From Streptomyces sp. NBC_01275 (lineage in GTDB: Bacteria > Actinomycetota > Actinomycetes > Streptomycetales > Streptomycetaceae): a stretch of 64,000 nucleotides of DNA. Below the pieces are notes generated by a model. It saw only the letters and a program-made list of their open reading frames with translations. It did not search any database and was not told the DNA's origin. The position numbers were made by a program, and so were the translations under genes. The stretch is from the NCBI RefSeq assembly GCF_026340655.1, contig NZ_JAPEOZ010000001.1:4340001-4404000 (forward strand), in the 5' to 3' direction. Below are positions 50,891 to 60,875 of the stretch, piece after piece (position 1 is the stretch's first letter; every line of letters begins with the position of its first letter).

Positions 50891-52039
50891 TCAGCTGAGG
50901 GTCTGGAGGGCCGCCGCGTCGTAGGGCGCCAGCTCGTCGAGGCGGCCGTCGAGGACCTTCGCCGCCCACTGCGGGTCCTGGAGCAGGGCGCGGCCGACGG
51001 CGACGAGGTCGAACTCGTCGCGCTCCAGCCGGTCGAGGAGGTCGTCGATGCCCTTGACCGGGGCGCCCTCGCCCTGGAAGCCCTTGAGGAAGTCGCCGTC
51101 GAGGCCGACCGAGCCGACGGTGAGGGCGGTCTTGCCGGTCAGCTTCTTCGTCCAGCCGGCCAGGTTGAGGTCGGAGTCGTCGAACTCCGGGACCCAGTAG
51201 CGGCGGGTGGAGGCGTGGAAGGCGTCGACGCCGGCCGCGGCGAGCGGGGCGAGGATGGCCTCCAGCTCCTGCGGGGTCTCGGCGAGGCGGGCGCGGTAGG
51301 CGTCCTGCTTCCACTGGGAGTAGCGGAAGATGACGGGGAACTCGGGGGAGACGGTCTCCCGGACGGCGGCGACGACCTCCGCCGCGAACTTCGTCCGGGC
51401 GACCAGGTCGCCGCCGTAGGCGTCCGTGCGGCGGTTGGTGCCCTCCCACAGGAACTGGTCGATGAGGTAGCCGTGCGCGCCGTGGAGCTCGACGCCGTCG
51501 AAGCCGATGCGCTCGGCGGCGGCCGCGGCCTCGGCGAACGCGCCGATGACGTCGTCCAGGTCGCGCTGCGTCATGGCCTTGCCTGCGCCCTCGGTGCCGT
51601 CGGTGCGCACACCGGAGGGGCCGACGGCGGGGGCGTCCGCGAACGGCGGCTCGCCCTGCTGCCGCACCATGCCGATGTGCCACAGCTGCGGCACGATCGT
51701 GCCGCCCGCCGCGTGCACGGCGTCGGCGACCTTCGCCCAGCCCGCGAGCTGCTCCTCACCGTGGAAGCGCGGGACGCGGTCGCTCTGCCCGGCGGAGTCG
51801 TGCCCGACGTACGTCCCCTCGGTCACGATCAGACCGACGCCCGCGGCGGCACGGCGGGCGTAGTACGACACCACGTCCTCGCCGGGCACGCCGCCCGGGG
51901 AGAACATGCGCGTCATGGGCGCCATCGCTATGCGGTTCGGCACGGTCAGGCCGTTGATCGACACCGGCCGGGAGAGGATCTCGGCGGCACGGGAGGCGGC
52001 GGGAGACGCGGAGGGGGCCGCGGAGGGGGTGGCAGTCAC
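50891..52039 (-). CDS. Old Yellow Enzyme-family NADH:flavin oxidoreductase
   Basis: FMN-dependent ene-reductase of 382 residues, reducing activated C=C bonds such as those of electrophilic enones. TIM-barrel landmarks: NRIAMAPMTRMFSP at the N-terminus, PQLWHIGMV, GFDGVELHGAHGYLIDQFLW (His-His/Asn substrate pair region) and LVAVGRALLQDP for FMN phosphate binding. The GTG start at 52039 adds a short Ala/Ser/Pro tail. It is 43 bases upstream of the metallophosphoesterase on the same strand, perhaps co-transcribed. Confidence 0.93.
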   Translation of the reverse strand: MTATPSAAPSASPAASRAAEILSRPVSINGLTVPNRIAMAPMTRMFSPGGVPGEDVVSYYARRAAAGVGLIVTEGTYVGHDSAGQSDRVPRFHGEEQLAGWAKVADAVHAAGGTIVPQLWHIGMVRQQGEPPFADAPAVGPSGVRTDGTEGAGKAMTQRDLDDVIGAFAEAAAAAERIGFDGVELHGAHGYLIDQFLWEGTNRRTDAYGGDLVARTKFAAEVVAAVRETVSPEFPVIFRYSQWKQDAYRARLAETPQELEAILAPLAAAGVDAFHASTRRYWVPEFDDSDLNLAGWTKKLTGKTALTVGSVGLDGDFLKGFQGEGAPVKGIDDLLDRLERDEFDLVAVGRALLQDPQWAAKVLDGRLDELAPYDAAALQTLS

Positions 52040-52260
52040 GACAGGGGGCTCCTCGGAGAGGTCGGTCAGACGTCGAGCAGTCTTCGGGCGGCGAACGGCG
52101 GACGGTCACACGTTCCACACGGTATGTGCACACGCATCGACCGCCCCTGAAGGCCAACCACTCCACCTGCCACCGACATTCCGCCACCCCACCGCAACCC
52201 CCTGTGATCCGGGACACGCCCACGCCCCGAGGCGCTCAAGAACCACGCCGACTGAAACAC

Positions 52261-52304
52261 CCGAGGGCGGTACCGCCTGCCGCAGCAGGAGGTACCGCCC
52301 TCGG
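52261..52304 (-). terminator. groEL terminator
   Basis: CCGAGGGCGGTACC (52261-52274) and its exact complement (52291-52304) form a 14-bp stem with a 16-base loop, 28 bases after the groEL stop. The rest of the 292-base gap to the next gene holds nothing I recognise. Confidence 0.8.
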
Positions 52305-52331
52305 TAAGGACGCAGATCAACCAGAGGTCGA

Positions 52332-54062
<1,731 letters not shown>

Positions 54063-54081
54063 TCACCGACCCGGTCCTTCT

Positions 54082-54108
54082 TTGTCACTCTCACCTTCAG
54101 AGTGCTAA
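54082..54108. promoter_or_regulatory. CIRCE element 1 (HrcA operator)
   Basis: TTGTCACTC - nine bases - GAGTGCTAA: the right arm is perfect CIRCE, the left differs at two positions. It is the element closer to groEL. Confidence 0.75.
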
Positions 54109-54117
54109 CGCCAATGA

Positions 54118-54144
54118 TTAGCACTCGCCCATGCCGAGTGCAAG
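54118..54144. promoter_or_regulatory. CIRCE element 2 (HrcA operator)
   Basis: TTAGCACTC - GCCCATGCC - GAGTGCAAG: perfect left arm, right arm with two changes. It lies 9 bases from the first element. Confidence 0.85.
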
Positions 54145-54204
54145 CGCCTCACCTTGATCCGCAGGTGAACACGGGCCTCCGGGCAGGTCTCCCGAGGGCC
54201 GCCG

Positions 54205-54310
54205 GCATGTCTCGGGAGGACTCGCGGCGGCGCCCGGAGGACTCTCGGCGACCCTCGGAGGGCTCCCGACAGCCCCTTCGGAGGACTCCCGACAGCCCCC
54301 GGAAGGCCCC
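54205..54310. repeat. 21-bp tandem repeats, CGGAGGACTCCCGACAGCCCC type
   Basis: GGAGGACTCCCGACAGCCCC-like units of about 21 bp are repeated four to five times between the groEL operators and the csp gene. A short AT-rich stretch follows to 54410. No gene is present. Confidence 0.75.
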
Positions 54311-54433
54311 CGGACATGCCGAAGGACCCGCACCCCCCAGGAGGCGCGAGCCCTTCGCTATGCTTTCGCATATGTACTGATGTGCTGATGTACTAAGTTG
54401 TACAGAAGAACGTCGCTGCAGTCGGCGCGTGCT

Positions 54434-54640
54434 TCAGCCGGTCGCGAGACGGACCATGTCCGCCTGCGGCCCCTTTTGGCCCTGCGAGATCTCAAAATCG
54501 ACCCGCTGACCCTCTTCCAGGGTGCGGTATCCGTCCATCTGGATCGCGCTGTAGTGGACGAAAACATCCGCACCACCGTCGACCGCGATGAAGCCGTACC
54601 CCTTCTCCGCGTTGAACCATTTGACGGTGCCCTGAGCCAT
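54434..54640 (-). CDS. CspA-type cold-shock protein
   Basis: RNA chaperone of 68 residues consisting only of a cold-shock domain: [15 protein letters not shown] (RNP1), [10 protein letters not shown] (RNP2) and [15 protein letters not shown]. Like S. coelicolor ScoF-type proteins in length. The ATG at 54640 has GGGGAG upstream. It lies directly upstream of groEL on the same strand but separated by 480 bases with independent operators. The 450-base region upstream holds its probable long 5' leader. Confidence 0.95.
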   Translation of the reverse strand: MAQGTVKWFNAEKGYGFIAVDGGADVFVHYSAIQMDGYRTLEEGQRVDFEISQGQKGPQADMVRLATG

Positions 54641-54994
54641 GCCTAACTCCCCTATTACTGGCCCTTGCACAGATCCACACTTCGCGGATCCGGGTCAGAC
54701 CTCACCCCCCAGCTGATTGGGGGCGTGCGCCGGAACGCGTCGACCGCGGCCGAATGTATCTGTCCAACTGCCCTCTGCAACAGGTCAATCGGACGAGAAT
54801 TCTGGACGCACTGGGTCCGGAATGTGGCGAGAATTCGCCTGAATTCGGGGCAAGTCAGGCCCCGCAAAAGCCACAAATGCCACGCAAGAGGCACACACTT
54901 TGGCTACTTCTTGTCGGGCGTAAGGCAGAAATCAAAGGCTCCGGTTCCGGGGATCTGGACCGGGTTCCCCAACTGTACCGCGCTCAACCACACT
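54641..54994. other. Gene-free, relatively AT-rich region upstream of the cspA-type gene
   Basis: I see no credible CDS here. It contains a CCCCC/GGGGG hairpin at about 54706-54723, two GAATTC-like motifs near 54797-54846, and lower GC than the flanks. It probably holds the promoter and a structured 5' leader of the cold-shock gene. Confidence 0.5.
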
Positions 54995-55033
54995 GAATTG
55001 CCCCCTCCGCTTCTCTTACGGAGGGGGCAATTC
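54995..55033 (-). terminator. Terminator of the thrC-moaD operon
   Basis: GAATTGCCCCCTCCG (54995-55009) is the exact inverse of 55019-55033: a 15-bp perfect stem with a 9-base loop, 60 bases after the moaD-like stop codon. Confidence 0.85.
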
Positions 55034-55092
55034 GGTGAACTCTCGGTAATCACTGTTACCGACGGTTACTACTCGTGGGTACTGACCGGAGG

Positions 55093-55368
55093 TCAGCCGC
55101 CCGCGACCGCCGGGATGATCGAGACGCCCGCGCCGTCCGGGGTCGCCGTCTCCAGGCCCTGCTCGAAGCGGACGTCGTCGTCGTTGACGTACACGTTGAC
55201 GAACCGGCGCAGCTTGCCCTGGTCGTCGAGAACGCGCGCGGCGATGCCGGTGTGACTCTTCTCCAGGTCGGCGATGACCTCGCCGAGAGTCGCGCCCTCG
55301 GCCGTGACCTCGGCCTTGCCGCCGGTGTAGGTGCGCAGGATGGTGGGGATGCGGACGTTGACGCTCAT
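55093..55368 (-). CDS. MoaD/ThiS-family sulfur carrier (CysO-like)
   Basis: Ubiquitin-like protein of 91 residues (VRIPTILRTYTGGKAEVTAE at the start) ending in the di-glycine tail AVAGG, which would be adenylated and thiocarboxylated. Its place directly after thrC is shared with mycobacterial CysO neighbourhoods, so a role in cysteine or other sulfur transfer is more likely than molybdopterin synthesis, by analogy only. The ATG overlaps the thrC stop by 4 bases, giving translational coupling. Confidence 0.88.
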   Translation of the reverse strand: MSVNVRIPTILRTYTGGKAEVTAEGATLGEVIADLEKSHTGIAARVLDDQGKLRRFVNVYVNDDDVRFEQGLETATPDGAGVSIIPAVAGG

Positions 55369-56666
55369 GACGCGAGGCCAGCCTCTCGGAAGGAGTCGAG
55401 GTTCGGGCGGATGGTCGCGGTCAGGCCGGTGCCGGCCACCGCGTCCAGGGTCTTCAGGCCGTCGCCGGTGTTCAGGACGACGGTCGTCTTGGTCGGGTCG
55501 AGAAGACCGTTCTCGATCAGCTTGCGCGTCACACCCACGGTCACCCCGCCGGCGGTCTCCGCGAAGATCCCCTCGGTCCGGGCGAGCAGCCGAATCGCGT
55601 CGACGACCTGCTCGTCGTTCACGTCCTCCACCGCCCCGCCCGTCCGCCGGGCGATGTCGAGCACGTACGGCCCGTCCGCCGGATTGCCGATCGCCAGCGA
55701 CTTGGCGATGGTGTTCGGCTTCTGCGGACGTACGACGTCATGGCCCGCCTTGTAGGCGACGGACACCGGCGAGCAGCCTTCCGCCTGCGCGCCGAAGATC
55801 TTGTACGGCCGGTCCTCGACGAGCCCGAGCTTGATCAGCTCCTGGAGCCCCTTGTCGATCTTCGTGAGCTGCGAGCCGGAGGCGATGGGCACCACGAGCT
55901 GGTCGGGGAGCTGCCACCCCAGCTGCTCGCAGATCTCGTACGCCAGGGTCTTGGAGCCCTCCGCGTAGTACGGCCGCAGGTTGACGTTGACGAAGCCCCA
56001 GCCCTCGCCCGCCGGGTCGCCGATGAGCTCGGAGCAGAAGCGGTTGACGTCGTCGTAGTTGCCCTCGATGCCGACGAGCTCGCCGCCGTAGATCGCGGCC
56101 ATGACGATCTTGCCCTGCTCCAGGTCGTGCGGGATGAACACGCAGGAGCGGAAGCCGGCCCGGGCGGCGGCCGCGCCGACGGCGCCGGCCAGGTTGCCGG
56201 TGGAGGAGCAGGAGAGGGTGGTGAAGCCGAAGGCGCGGGCGGCCTCGATGGCCTGGGCGACGACGCGGTCCTTGAAGGAGTGCGTCGGGTTGCCGGAGTC
56301 GTCCTTGACGAAAAGCTTGCCGGCGTCGACGCCCAGCTCGCGGGCCAGGTTGTCGGCCTGGACGAGCTTGGTCCAGCCCGGGTTGATGTTCGGCTTGTCC
56401 GCCACGTCTGCCGGGACGGGCAGGAGGGGCGCGTAGCGCCAGATGTTCGCGGGGCCCGCCTCGATGCGCTTGCGGAGCTCCTCGGTGTCGTAGGAGGAGA
56501 AGTCGTAGGCGATCTCAAGCGGGCCGAAACACTCCTCGCAGGCGAAGACCGGGCCGAGGGGCACGCGGTGACCGCACTCGCGGCAGGAGAGGGCGGCGGC
56601 GGGGCCGAGGTCGACCGAGGGGGTCGCGGGGGATTCGGTGGTGCTTGCAACAGTCTGCGCAGCCAT
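55365..56666 (-). CDS. thrC: Threonine synthase
   Basis: PLP enzyme converting O-phosphohomoserine to threonine. The 433 residues include an N-terminal zinc-ribbon-like Cys28-x2-Cys31/Cys43-x2-Cys46 set (CREC; CEEC), PLP lysine Lys132 in PTHSFKDRV and the Gly-rich phosphate loop, with SSTGNLAGAVGAAAAR. It is of the short class II-like type of Actinobacteria. The ATG at 56666 is chosen; an in-frame ATG eight codons upstream is possible. Operon with the MoaD-like gene. Confidence 0.95.
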   Translation of the reverse strand: MAAQTVASTTESPATPSVDLGPAAALSCRECGHRVPLGPVFACEECFGPLEIAYDFSSYDTEELRKRIEAGPANIWRYAPLLPVPADVADKPNINPGWTKLVQADNLARELGVDAGKLFVKDDSGNPTHSFKDRVVAQAIEAARAFGFTTLSCSSTGNLAGAVGAAAARAGFRSCVFIPHDLEQGKIVMAAIYGGELVGIEGNYDDVNRFCSELIGDPAGEGWGFVNVNLRPYYAEGSKTLAYEICEQLGWQLPDQLVVPIASGSQLTKIDKGLQELIKLGLVEDRPYKIFGAQAEGCSPVSVAYKAGHDVVRPQKPNTIAKSLAIGNPADGPYVLDIARRTGGAVEDVNDEQVVDAIRLLARTEGIFAETAGGVTVGVTRKLIENGLLDPTKTTVVLNTGDGLKTLDAVAGTGLTATIRPNLDSFREAGLAS

Positions 56667-57001
56667 GGAGGCGAGGCCCTTTCTCCTCATCTTCCTCACG
56701 ACGCATCTCGCCGTGAGACGGATTTGGCACCTTCCCGAGCCGGGAGCCTCGCGCGCATGAAATGCGGCAAGACCGGCTGGAGGGTTGCCGGGGCTTCATC
56801 GGGCCGTATCCCTCTGCCCCTCTGGATGAGCGGTATGAAGTTGTAAACGACAGCGACCTCGGACATGCGATGGTCATCCGCGTTGTTCAAGACTGTAACC
56901 GAAGGCCAGGACAGTTGAGATAGTCGTCCGAACCGCGAGATGGATCACACGGTCACCTGCCGTGCACCCGGTGTGATCACGACAGTGAGGAGCCGCTGAT
57001 C
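56667..57001. other. Divergent control region of thrC and gpgS
   Basis: The 335-base gap holds no gene. It contains a hairpin CTCACG/CGTGAG near 56694-56716 in the thrC leader and the 8-bp inverted repeat described separately. No threonine-rich leader peptide was evident. Confidence 0.5.
56943..56978. promoter_or_regulatory. Inverted repeat upstream of the glucosyl-phosphoglycerate synthase gene
   Basis: GATCACAC (56943-56950) and GTGTGATC (56971-56978) are exact inverted arms 28 bp apart, ending 23 bases before the GTG start; it could be an operator or an mRNA hairpin. Confidence 0.45.
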
Positions 57002-57946
57002 GTGCTGCAAGAAACTGAGCGCTGGCTGGCCACCCGCTCCTGGTCCGTGACCGACCGCCCGCTCCACCGGATCATGGCCGCCAAGCGTGCCACGGGCCAG
57101 TCGGTGTCCGTCGTCCTGCCCGCGCTGAACGAGGAGGAGACGGTCGGTGACATCGTCGCCGTGATCCGTCACGACCTCATGCAACAGGTCCCGCTCGTCG
57201 ACGAGATCGTCGTCGTCGACTCGGGCTCCACCGACCGCACGGCCCAGGTCGCCGCCGCGGCCGGCGCACGTGTCGTCCACCGCGACGAGATCCTCCCGCG
57301 GATCCCGGCCGTGCCCGGCAAGGGCGAGGTCCTGTGGCGCTCCCTGCTCGTCACGACCGGGGACGTCGTCTGCTTCATCGACGCCGACCTGAGGGAGTTC
57401 TCCTCCGACTTCGTCTCGGGCATCGTCGGCCCGCTGCTCACCGACCCGGGCGTGGACCTCGTCAAGGGCATGTACGACCGGCCCCTGGGCGGCGCCGCGG
57501 GCCAGGGCGGCCGGGTCACGGAGCTGATGGCCCGCCCCCTCCTCAACATGCACTGGCCGCAGCTGGCCGGGTTCGTGCAGCCGCTGGGCGGCGAGTACGC
57601 GGCCCGCCGCAGCCTGCTGGAGCAGCTGCCCTTCCCCGTCGGGTACGGCGTGGAGCTGGGCATGCTGGTCGACGCCCTGCACCTGGTGGGCCTGGACGCC
57701 CTCGCCCAGGTCGACGTCGGCGTGCGCAAGCACCGTCACCAGGACGGCCAGGCCCTGGGCCGGATGGCGGCCGCCATCTACCGCACCGCCCAGCTCCGGC
57801 TGGCCCGCGGCCATCTGATCCGCCCGTCCCTCACCCAGTTCGAGCGGAGCGCGGACGGCTTCGAGCCGCGCACCTACTCGGTGGACACGGAGGAGCGGCC
57901 GCCGATGGCGGAGATCGCGGAGTACGCCACGCGCAAGGTCGCGTAA
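57002..57946 (+). CDS. gpgS: Glucosyl-3-phosphoglycerate synthase
   Basis: GT-A glycosyltransferase (family GT81) of 314 residues, transferring glucose from a nucleotide sugar to 3-phosphoglycerate, first step of glucosylglycerate and methylglucose lipopolysaccharide synthesis. Seen: VSVVLPALNEEETVGDIVAV, DEIVVVDSGSTDRT, metal-binding DAD in VCFIDADLREF, and KHRHQDGQALGRMA. GTG start with AGGAG 10 bases upstream. It stands beside otsA/otsB, another osmolyte pathway. Confidence 0.92.
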   Translation: MLQETERWLATRSWSVTDRPLHRIMAAKRATGQSVSVVLPALNEEETVGDIVAVIRHDLMQQVPLVDEIVVVDSGSTDRTAQVAAAAGARVVHRDEILPRIPAVPGKGEVLWRSLLVTTGDVVCFIDADLREFSSDFVSGIVGPLLTDPGVDLVKGMYDRPLGGAAGQGGRVTELMARPLLNMHWPQLAGFVQPLGGEYAARRSLLEQLPFPVGYGVELGMLVDALHLVGLDALAQVDVGVRKHRHQDGQALGRMAAAIYRTAQLRLARGHLIRPSLTQFERSADGFEPRTYSVDTEERPPMAEIAEYATRKVA

Positions 57947-58037
57947 GTCGCGTCAGCGGTTGCGCAACGCTGCTGAGCGGGCCGTTCACGGCTGAATACG
58001 GCCCGATACGGCCCGTTCACGCAGGGCGACCGTACGT

Positions 58038-58064
58038 TTGAGCGTTTCCGTACCTGGCTAGGTT
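58038..58064 (+). promoter_or_regulatory. Leaderless otsA promoter
   Basis: TTGAGC (58038-58043) and TAGGTT (58059-58064) resemble -35 and -10 hexamers; the ATG at 58072 follows seven bases after the latter and has no Shine-Dalgarno. Confidence 0.55.
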
Positions 58065-58071
58065 GAGGCGT

Positions 58072-59571
58072 ATGGCTTTCACCGGCAGTGGTGCTCAGGT
58101 CCTGGTCGCGTCCAACCGCGGCCCGGTCTCGTACGAGGTGAACCCGGACAGTCCGGACGGCTCGCTGCGCGCCAAACGCGGCGGCGGCGGGCTGGTCTCC
58201 GGGCTCTCGGCGATCGGCCCGGACGCGGGCGCCCTGTGGGTGTGCGCGGCGCTGTCCGACGGCGACCGGGAGGCGGTCCGGCGCGGGGTCGGCGAGGAGG
58301 GCGTGCGGATGCTGCCCATCCCGGCCGACGTGCACGCCGACGCGTACAACGGCATCGCGAACTCGGTCCTGTGGTTCGTCCACCATCTGCTCTACCAGAC
58401 CCCGCTGGAGCCGGTCTTCGACGCGGAGTTCCGCCGCCAGTGGGCGTCGTACGAGACGTACAACCGCGCGTTCGCCGAGGCGCTGGCCGAGGAGGCGGGG
58501 CAGGGCGCGGCGGTGCTGGTGCAGGACTACCACCTGTGTCTGGTCCCCGGGATGCTCCGCGCACTCCGCCCCGACCTGCGCATCGGCCACTTCTCGCACA
58601 CGCCGTGGGCGCCCCCGGACTACTTCGGCCTGCTGCCCGAGGACATCCGCAAGCAGCTGATCCTGGGCATGCTGGGCGCGGACCGGCTGGGGTTCCTGAC
58701 CCATCGGTGGCTGGGCGCCTTCTCCGCGTGCGTCGAGGCCACGGACCTGGACGCGTCTCCGCGGATGGCCCTCTCGGGAGTGCCCGAGTCGTTCCAGTAC
58801 GTCCCGAACTGGAACGGGCCCGGCCATCGCACCTGGCTCGGCGTGCACGGTCTCGGCGCGGACGCCGACTTCCTGCGCGAACGGTCGCACCGCCCGGACG
58901 TCGAGGAGCGGATGGCGTCCCTCCGGGAGGAGATCGGCGGCGAGGGCCGCAAGACCATCGTCCGCGTCGACCGCACCGAGCTGTCCAAGAACATCGTGCG
59001 CGGCCTGCTGGCCTACCGGCAGCTGCTCGACGACCACCCGGAGTGGCGCGAACGCGTCGTCCACGTGGCGTTCGCGTACCCGTCCCGCCAGGACCTGGCC
59101 GTCTACCGCGACTACATGGCGGAGGTGCAGCGGGTGGCCGACGAGATCAACGAGAGCTACGGCACCCCCGGCTGGACCCCGGTCCTCCTGCACCTGAAGG
59201 ACGACTTCGCCCGCTCCCTGGCCGCCTACCGCCTGGCGGACGTGGCCCTGGTCAACCCCATCCGCGACGGCATGAACCTCGTCGCCAAGGAGATCCCGGT
59301 CGTCTCCGACGAGGGCTGCGCACTGGTGCTGTCCCGGGAGGCGGGCGCGTACTGGGAGCTGAAGGAGGACTCCCTCGTGGTCAACCCGTACGACGTCATG
59401 GAGACCGCCCGCGCCCTGCACGAGGGTCTCACCATGAAGCCGGAGGAGCGGGCCGAGCGCACCGAGAAGCTGGCGGCGGCCGCGACCGCGCTGCCTCCGG
59501 CCCAGTGGTTCCTGAACCAGCTGACAGCGCTACGGGAGATCGAGCCGATCCAGCCGGATCAGCCGAGCTGA
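58072..59571 (+). CDS. otsA: Trehalose-6-phosphate synthase
   Basis: Glycosyltransferase of family GT20, 499 residues, making trehalose 6-phosphate from UDP/GDP-glucose and glucose 6-phosphate. Landmarks: LVASNRGPVSYE, GGLVSGL near the N-terminal donor loop, VLVQDYHLCLVPGMLR, FSHTPWAPPDYFGLLP and PIRDGMNLVAKE. It acts with the convergently encoded phosphatase otsB; the two 3' ends overlap by 13 bases. Trehalose is a spore and stress solute in Streptomyces. Confidence 0.95.
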   Translation: MAFTGSGAQVLVASNRGPVSYEVNPDSPDGSLRAKRGGGGLVSGLSAIGPDAGALWVCAALSDGDREAVRRGVGEEGVRMLPIPADVHADAYNGIANSVLWFVHHLLYQTPLEPVFDAEFRRQWASYETYNRAFAEALAEEAGQGAAVLVQDYHLCLVPGMLRALRPDLRIGHFSHTPWAPPDYFGLLPEDIRKQLILGMLGADRLGFLTHRWLGAFSACVEATDLDASPRMALSGVPESFQYVPNWNGPGHRTWLGVHGLGADADFLRERSHRPDVEERMASLREEIGGEGRKTIVRVDRTELSKNIVRGLLAYRQLLDDHPEWRERVVHVAFAYPSRQDLAVYRDYMAEVQRVADEINESYGTPGWTPVLLHLKDDFARSLAAYRLADVALVNPIRDGMNLVAKEIPVVSDEGCALVLSREAGAYWELKEDSLVVNPYDVMETARALHEGLTMKPEERAERTEKLAAAATALPPAQWFLNQLTALREIEPIQPDQPS

Positions 59572-60431
59572 TCCGCGAGGGCCCGCAGCAGCTCCACGAC
59601 CCCGGCCGGCCCGTCGACGACCAGGTCCGCCCGCTGGGCCACCTCGCCGACCTCCGTGCTGCCGCTGCACACCAGCAGGCCGGGCACGCCGTCGGCGCGG
59701 AGTTTCTCGACGGCGGCGAAGGCGGGGAGGTCCCCGAGGTCGTCGCCGGCGTAGAGGACGGACTCGGCGCCGACCTCGCGGACGTGGTCGAGGAGGGCCA
59801 CGCCTTTGTCGATGCCCGGCGGGCGCAGCTCCAGGACCATGCGGCCCGGCTCGACGATCAGTCCGTGCCGGGCGGCGAGGTCGGTGAGGGGGGCGCGCAG
59901 GGCGTCGAAGGCGGCCTGGGGGTCGTCGGCGCGCCGGGTGTGGACGGCGACGGCCCGGCCGCCCTTCTCCTCGACCCAGACGCCCGGACCTCCCTGGGCC
60001 GCCTCCAGGACCGCCGGCAGCTCGGCGCGGACGGCGGCGACGCCGGGGTGGGGGGCGGGGGCGGTGAGGGCGCCGGTGCGGGCGTCCCAGCGTTCGGCGC
60101 CGTAGTGGCCGAGAACGGAGAGACGCTCCAGCCCCGCGACCCCGGCGAACCCGCCGTTGCGCACGGCGACCTCGGCCGGCCGGCCTGTGACGACGGCCAC
60201 GGCGGCGACCTTCGGCGCGAGCGCGGCGAGCGCGGGCCGGGCGCCGGGGTGGGCGCGAGCGTCCTCGGGGTTCTCGACGATCGGCGCGAGGGTCCCGTCG
60301 AAGTCGAGGGCGACGAGGGCGCGGCCGGGCCGGGCGAGGATGGCGGCGAGCGCTTCACGTCCGGCGGAGGTGGTGGGGACGGGGAGGGTGGGGGATACGG
60401 GGTCCGTGGAGGGTGTCTCTTGGGTGCCCAT
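59559..60431 (-). CDS. otsB: Trehalose-6-phosphate phosphatase
   Basis: HAD phosphatase of 290 residues dephosphorylating trehalose 6-phosphate. Motif I VALDFDGTLAPIVENP, motif II VVTGRP, substrate segment VLGHYGAERWD, catalytic acids in LELRPPGIDKGVAL and motif IV YAGDDLGDLPAF all match. Start at ATG 60431. The gene is convergent with otsA, so coordinated expression would need two promoters. A dispersed repeat lies upstream. Confidence 0.94.
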   Translation of the reverse strand: MGTQETPSTDPVSPTLPVPTTSAGREALAAILARPGRALVALDFDGTLAPIVENPEDARAHPGARPALAALAPKVAAVAVVTGRPAEVAVRNGGFAGVAGLERLSVLGHYGAERWDARTGALTAPAPHPGVAAVRAELPAVLEAAQGGPGVWVEEKGGRAVAVHTRRADDPQAAFDALRAPLTDLAARHGLIVEPGRMVLELRPPGIDKGVALLDHVREVGAESVLYAGDDLGDLPAFAAVEKLRADGVPGLLVCSGSTEVGEVAQRADLVVDGPAGVVELLRALADQLG

Positions 60432-60486
60432 ACGGCGACGATAGCCAATCCAGCCCGCGGCACCTATGGACGCCGGTCCGGACATC

Positions 60487-60591
60487 TCAGCCCGTGGGGG
60501 TGCCCCCTCTGGGGGAGTTTGAGGACGAGGCCCTTTCGGGGCCGAAGCGGGGGTCTGGGGGGCGGCAGCCCCCAGGGACGGCGCCCCCTGC
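60487..60591. repeat. Dispersed intergenic repeat, family A, copy 2
   Basis: Same block order as 944-1023 (GTTTGAGGACGAGGCCC, GGCCGAAGCGGGG, GGGGGCGGCAGCCCCC), here with an extra GGGGGTGCCCCC hairpin in front. It lies between DUF3263 and otsB. Confidence 0.75.
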
Positions 60592-60604
60592 CCACCGGCA
60601 CGAC

Positions 60605-60841
60605 TCAGCGCTCACCCCGCCGAGCGTCCCGTACGCGACGAAGTCGGTTCACCGTCACCGGGTCATGGGCCAGCGCACGCGCATCGTCCAGGAGGGCGTT
60701 GAGGAGCTGGTAGTAGCGGACCGGGGACAGGTCCAGCTCCTCCCGGATCGCCCGTTCCTTCGCACCGGGGCCGGGGAACCCGCGCCGCTCCAAGGCCAGG
60801 ATGCCCCGCTCCCTGGCCGCAAGCTCAAGCTCTTCCTCCAT
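60605..60841 (-). CDS. DUF3263 family protein
   Basis: A 78-residue protein with the DUF3263 signature ARERGILALERRGFPGPGAK, then REELDLSPVRYYQLLNALLD. It is a small helical protein with a helix-turn-helix appearance and basic C-terminus (VNRLRRVRDARRGER), probably DNA binding, as proposed for the family. The ATG at 60841 fits other members. It is 34 bases downstream of the sugar-binding lipoprotein gene and on the same strand. Confidence 0.85.
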   Translation of the reverse strand: MEEELELAARERGILALERRGFPGPGAKERAIREELDLSPVRYYQLLNALLDDARALAHDPVTVNRLRRVRDARRGER

Positions 60842-60875
60842 GCCCGGCACGGTATCCCCGCCCACCGACAGCGGC

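Noticed and set aside
54100..54126. Inside-out CIRCE (GAGTGCTAA to TTAGCACTC)
   Set aside because: Orientation is reversed relative to the operator; the two arms belong to two separate proper CIRCE elements.
54665..55255. Plus-strand frame of 196 codons in the csp-moaD region
   Set aside because: It passes through a 15-bp terminator and antisense to the MoaD-like gene, without RBS or recognisable domain.
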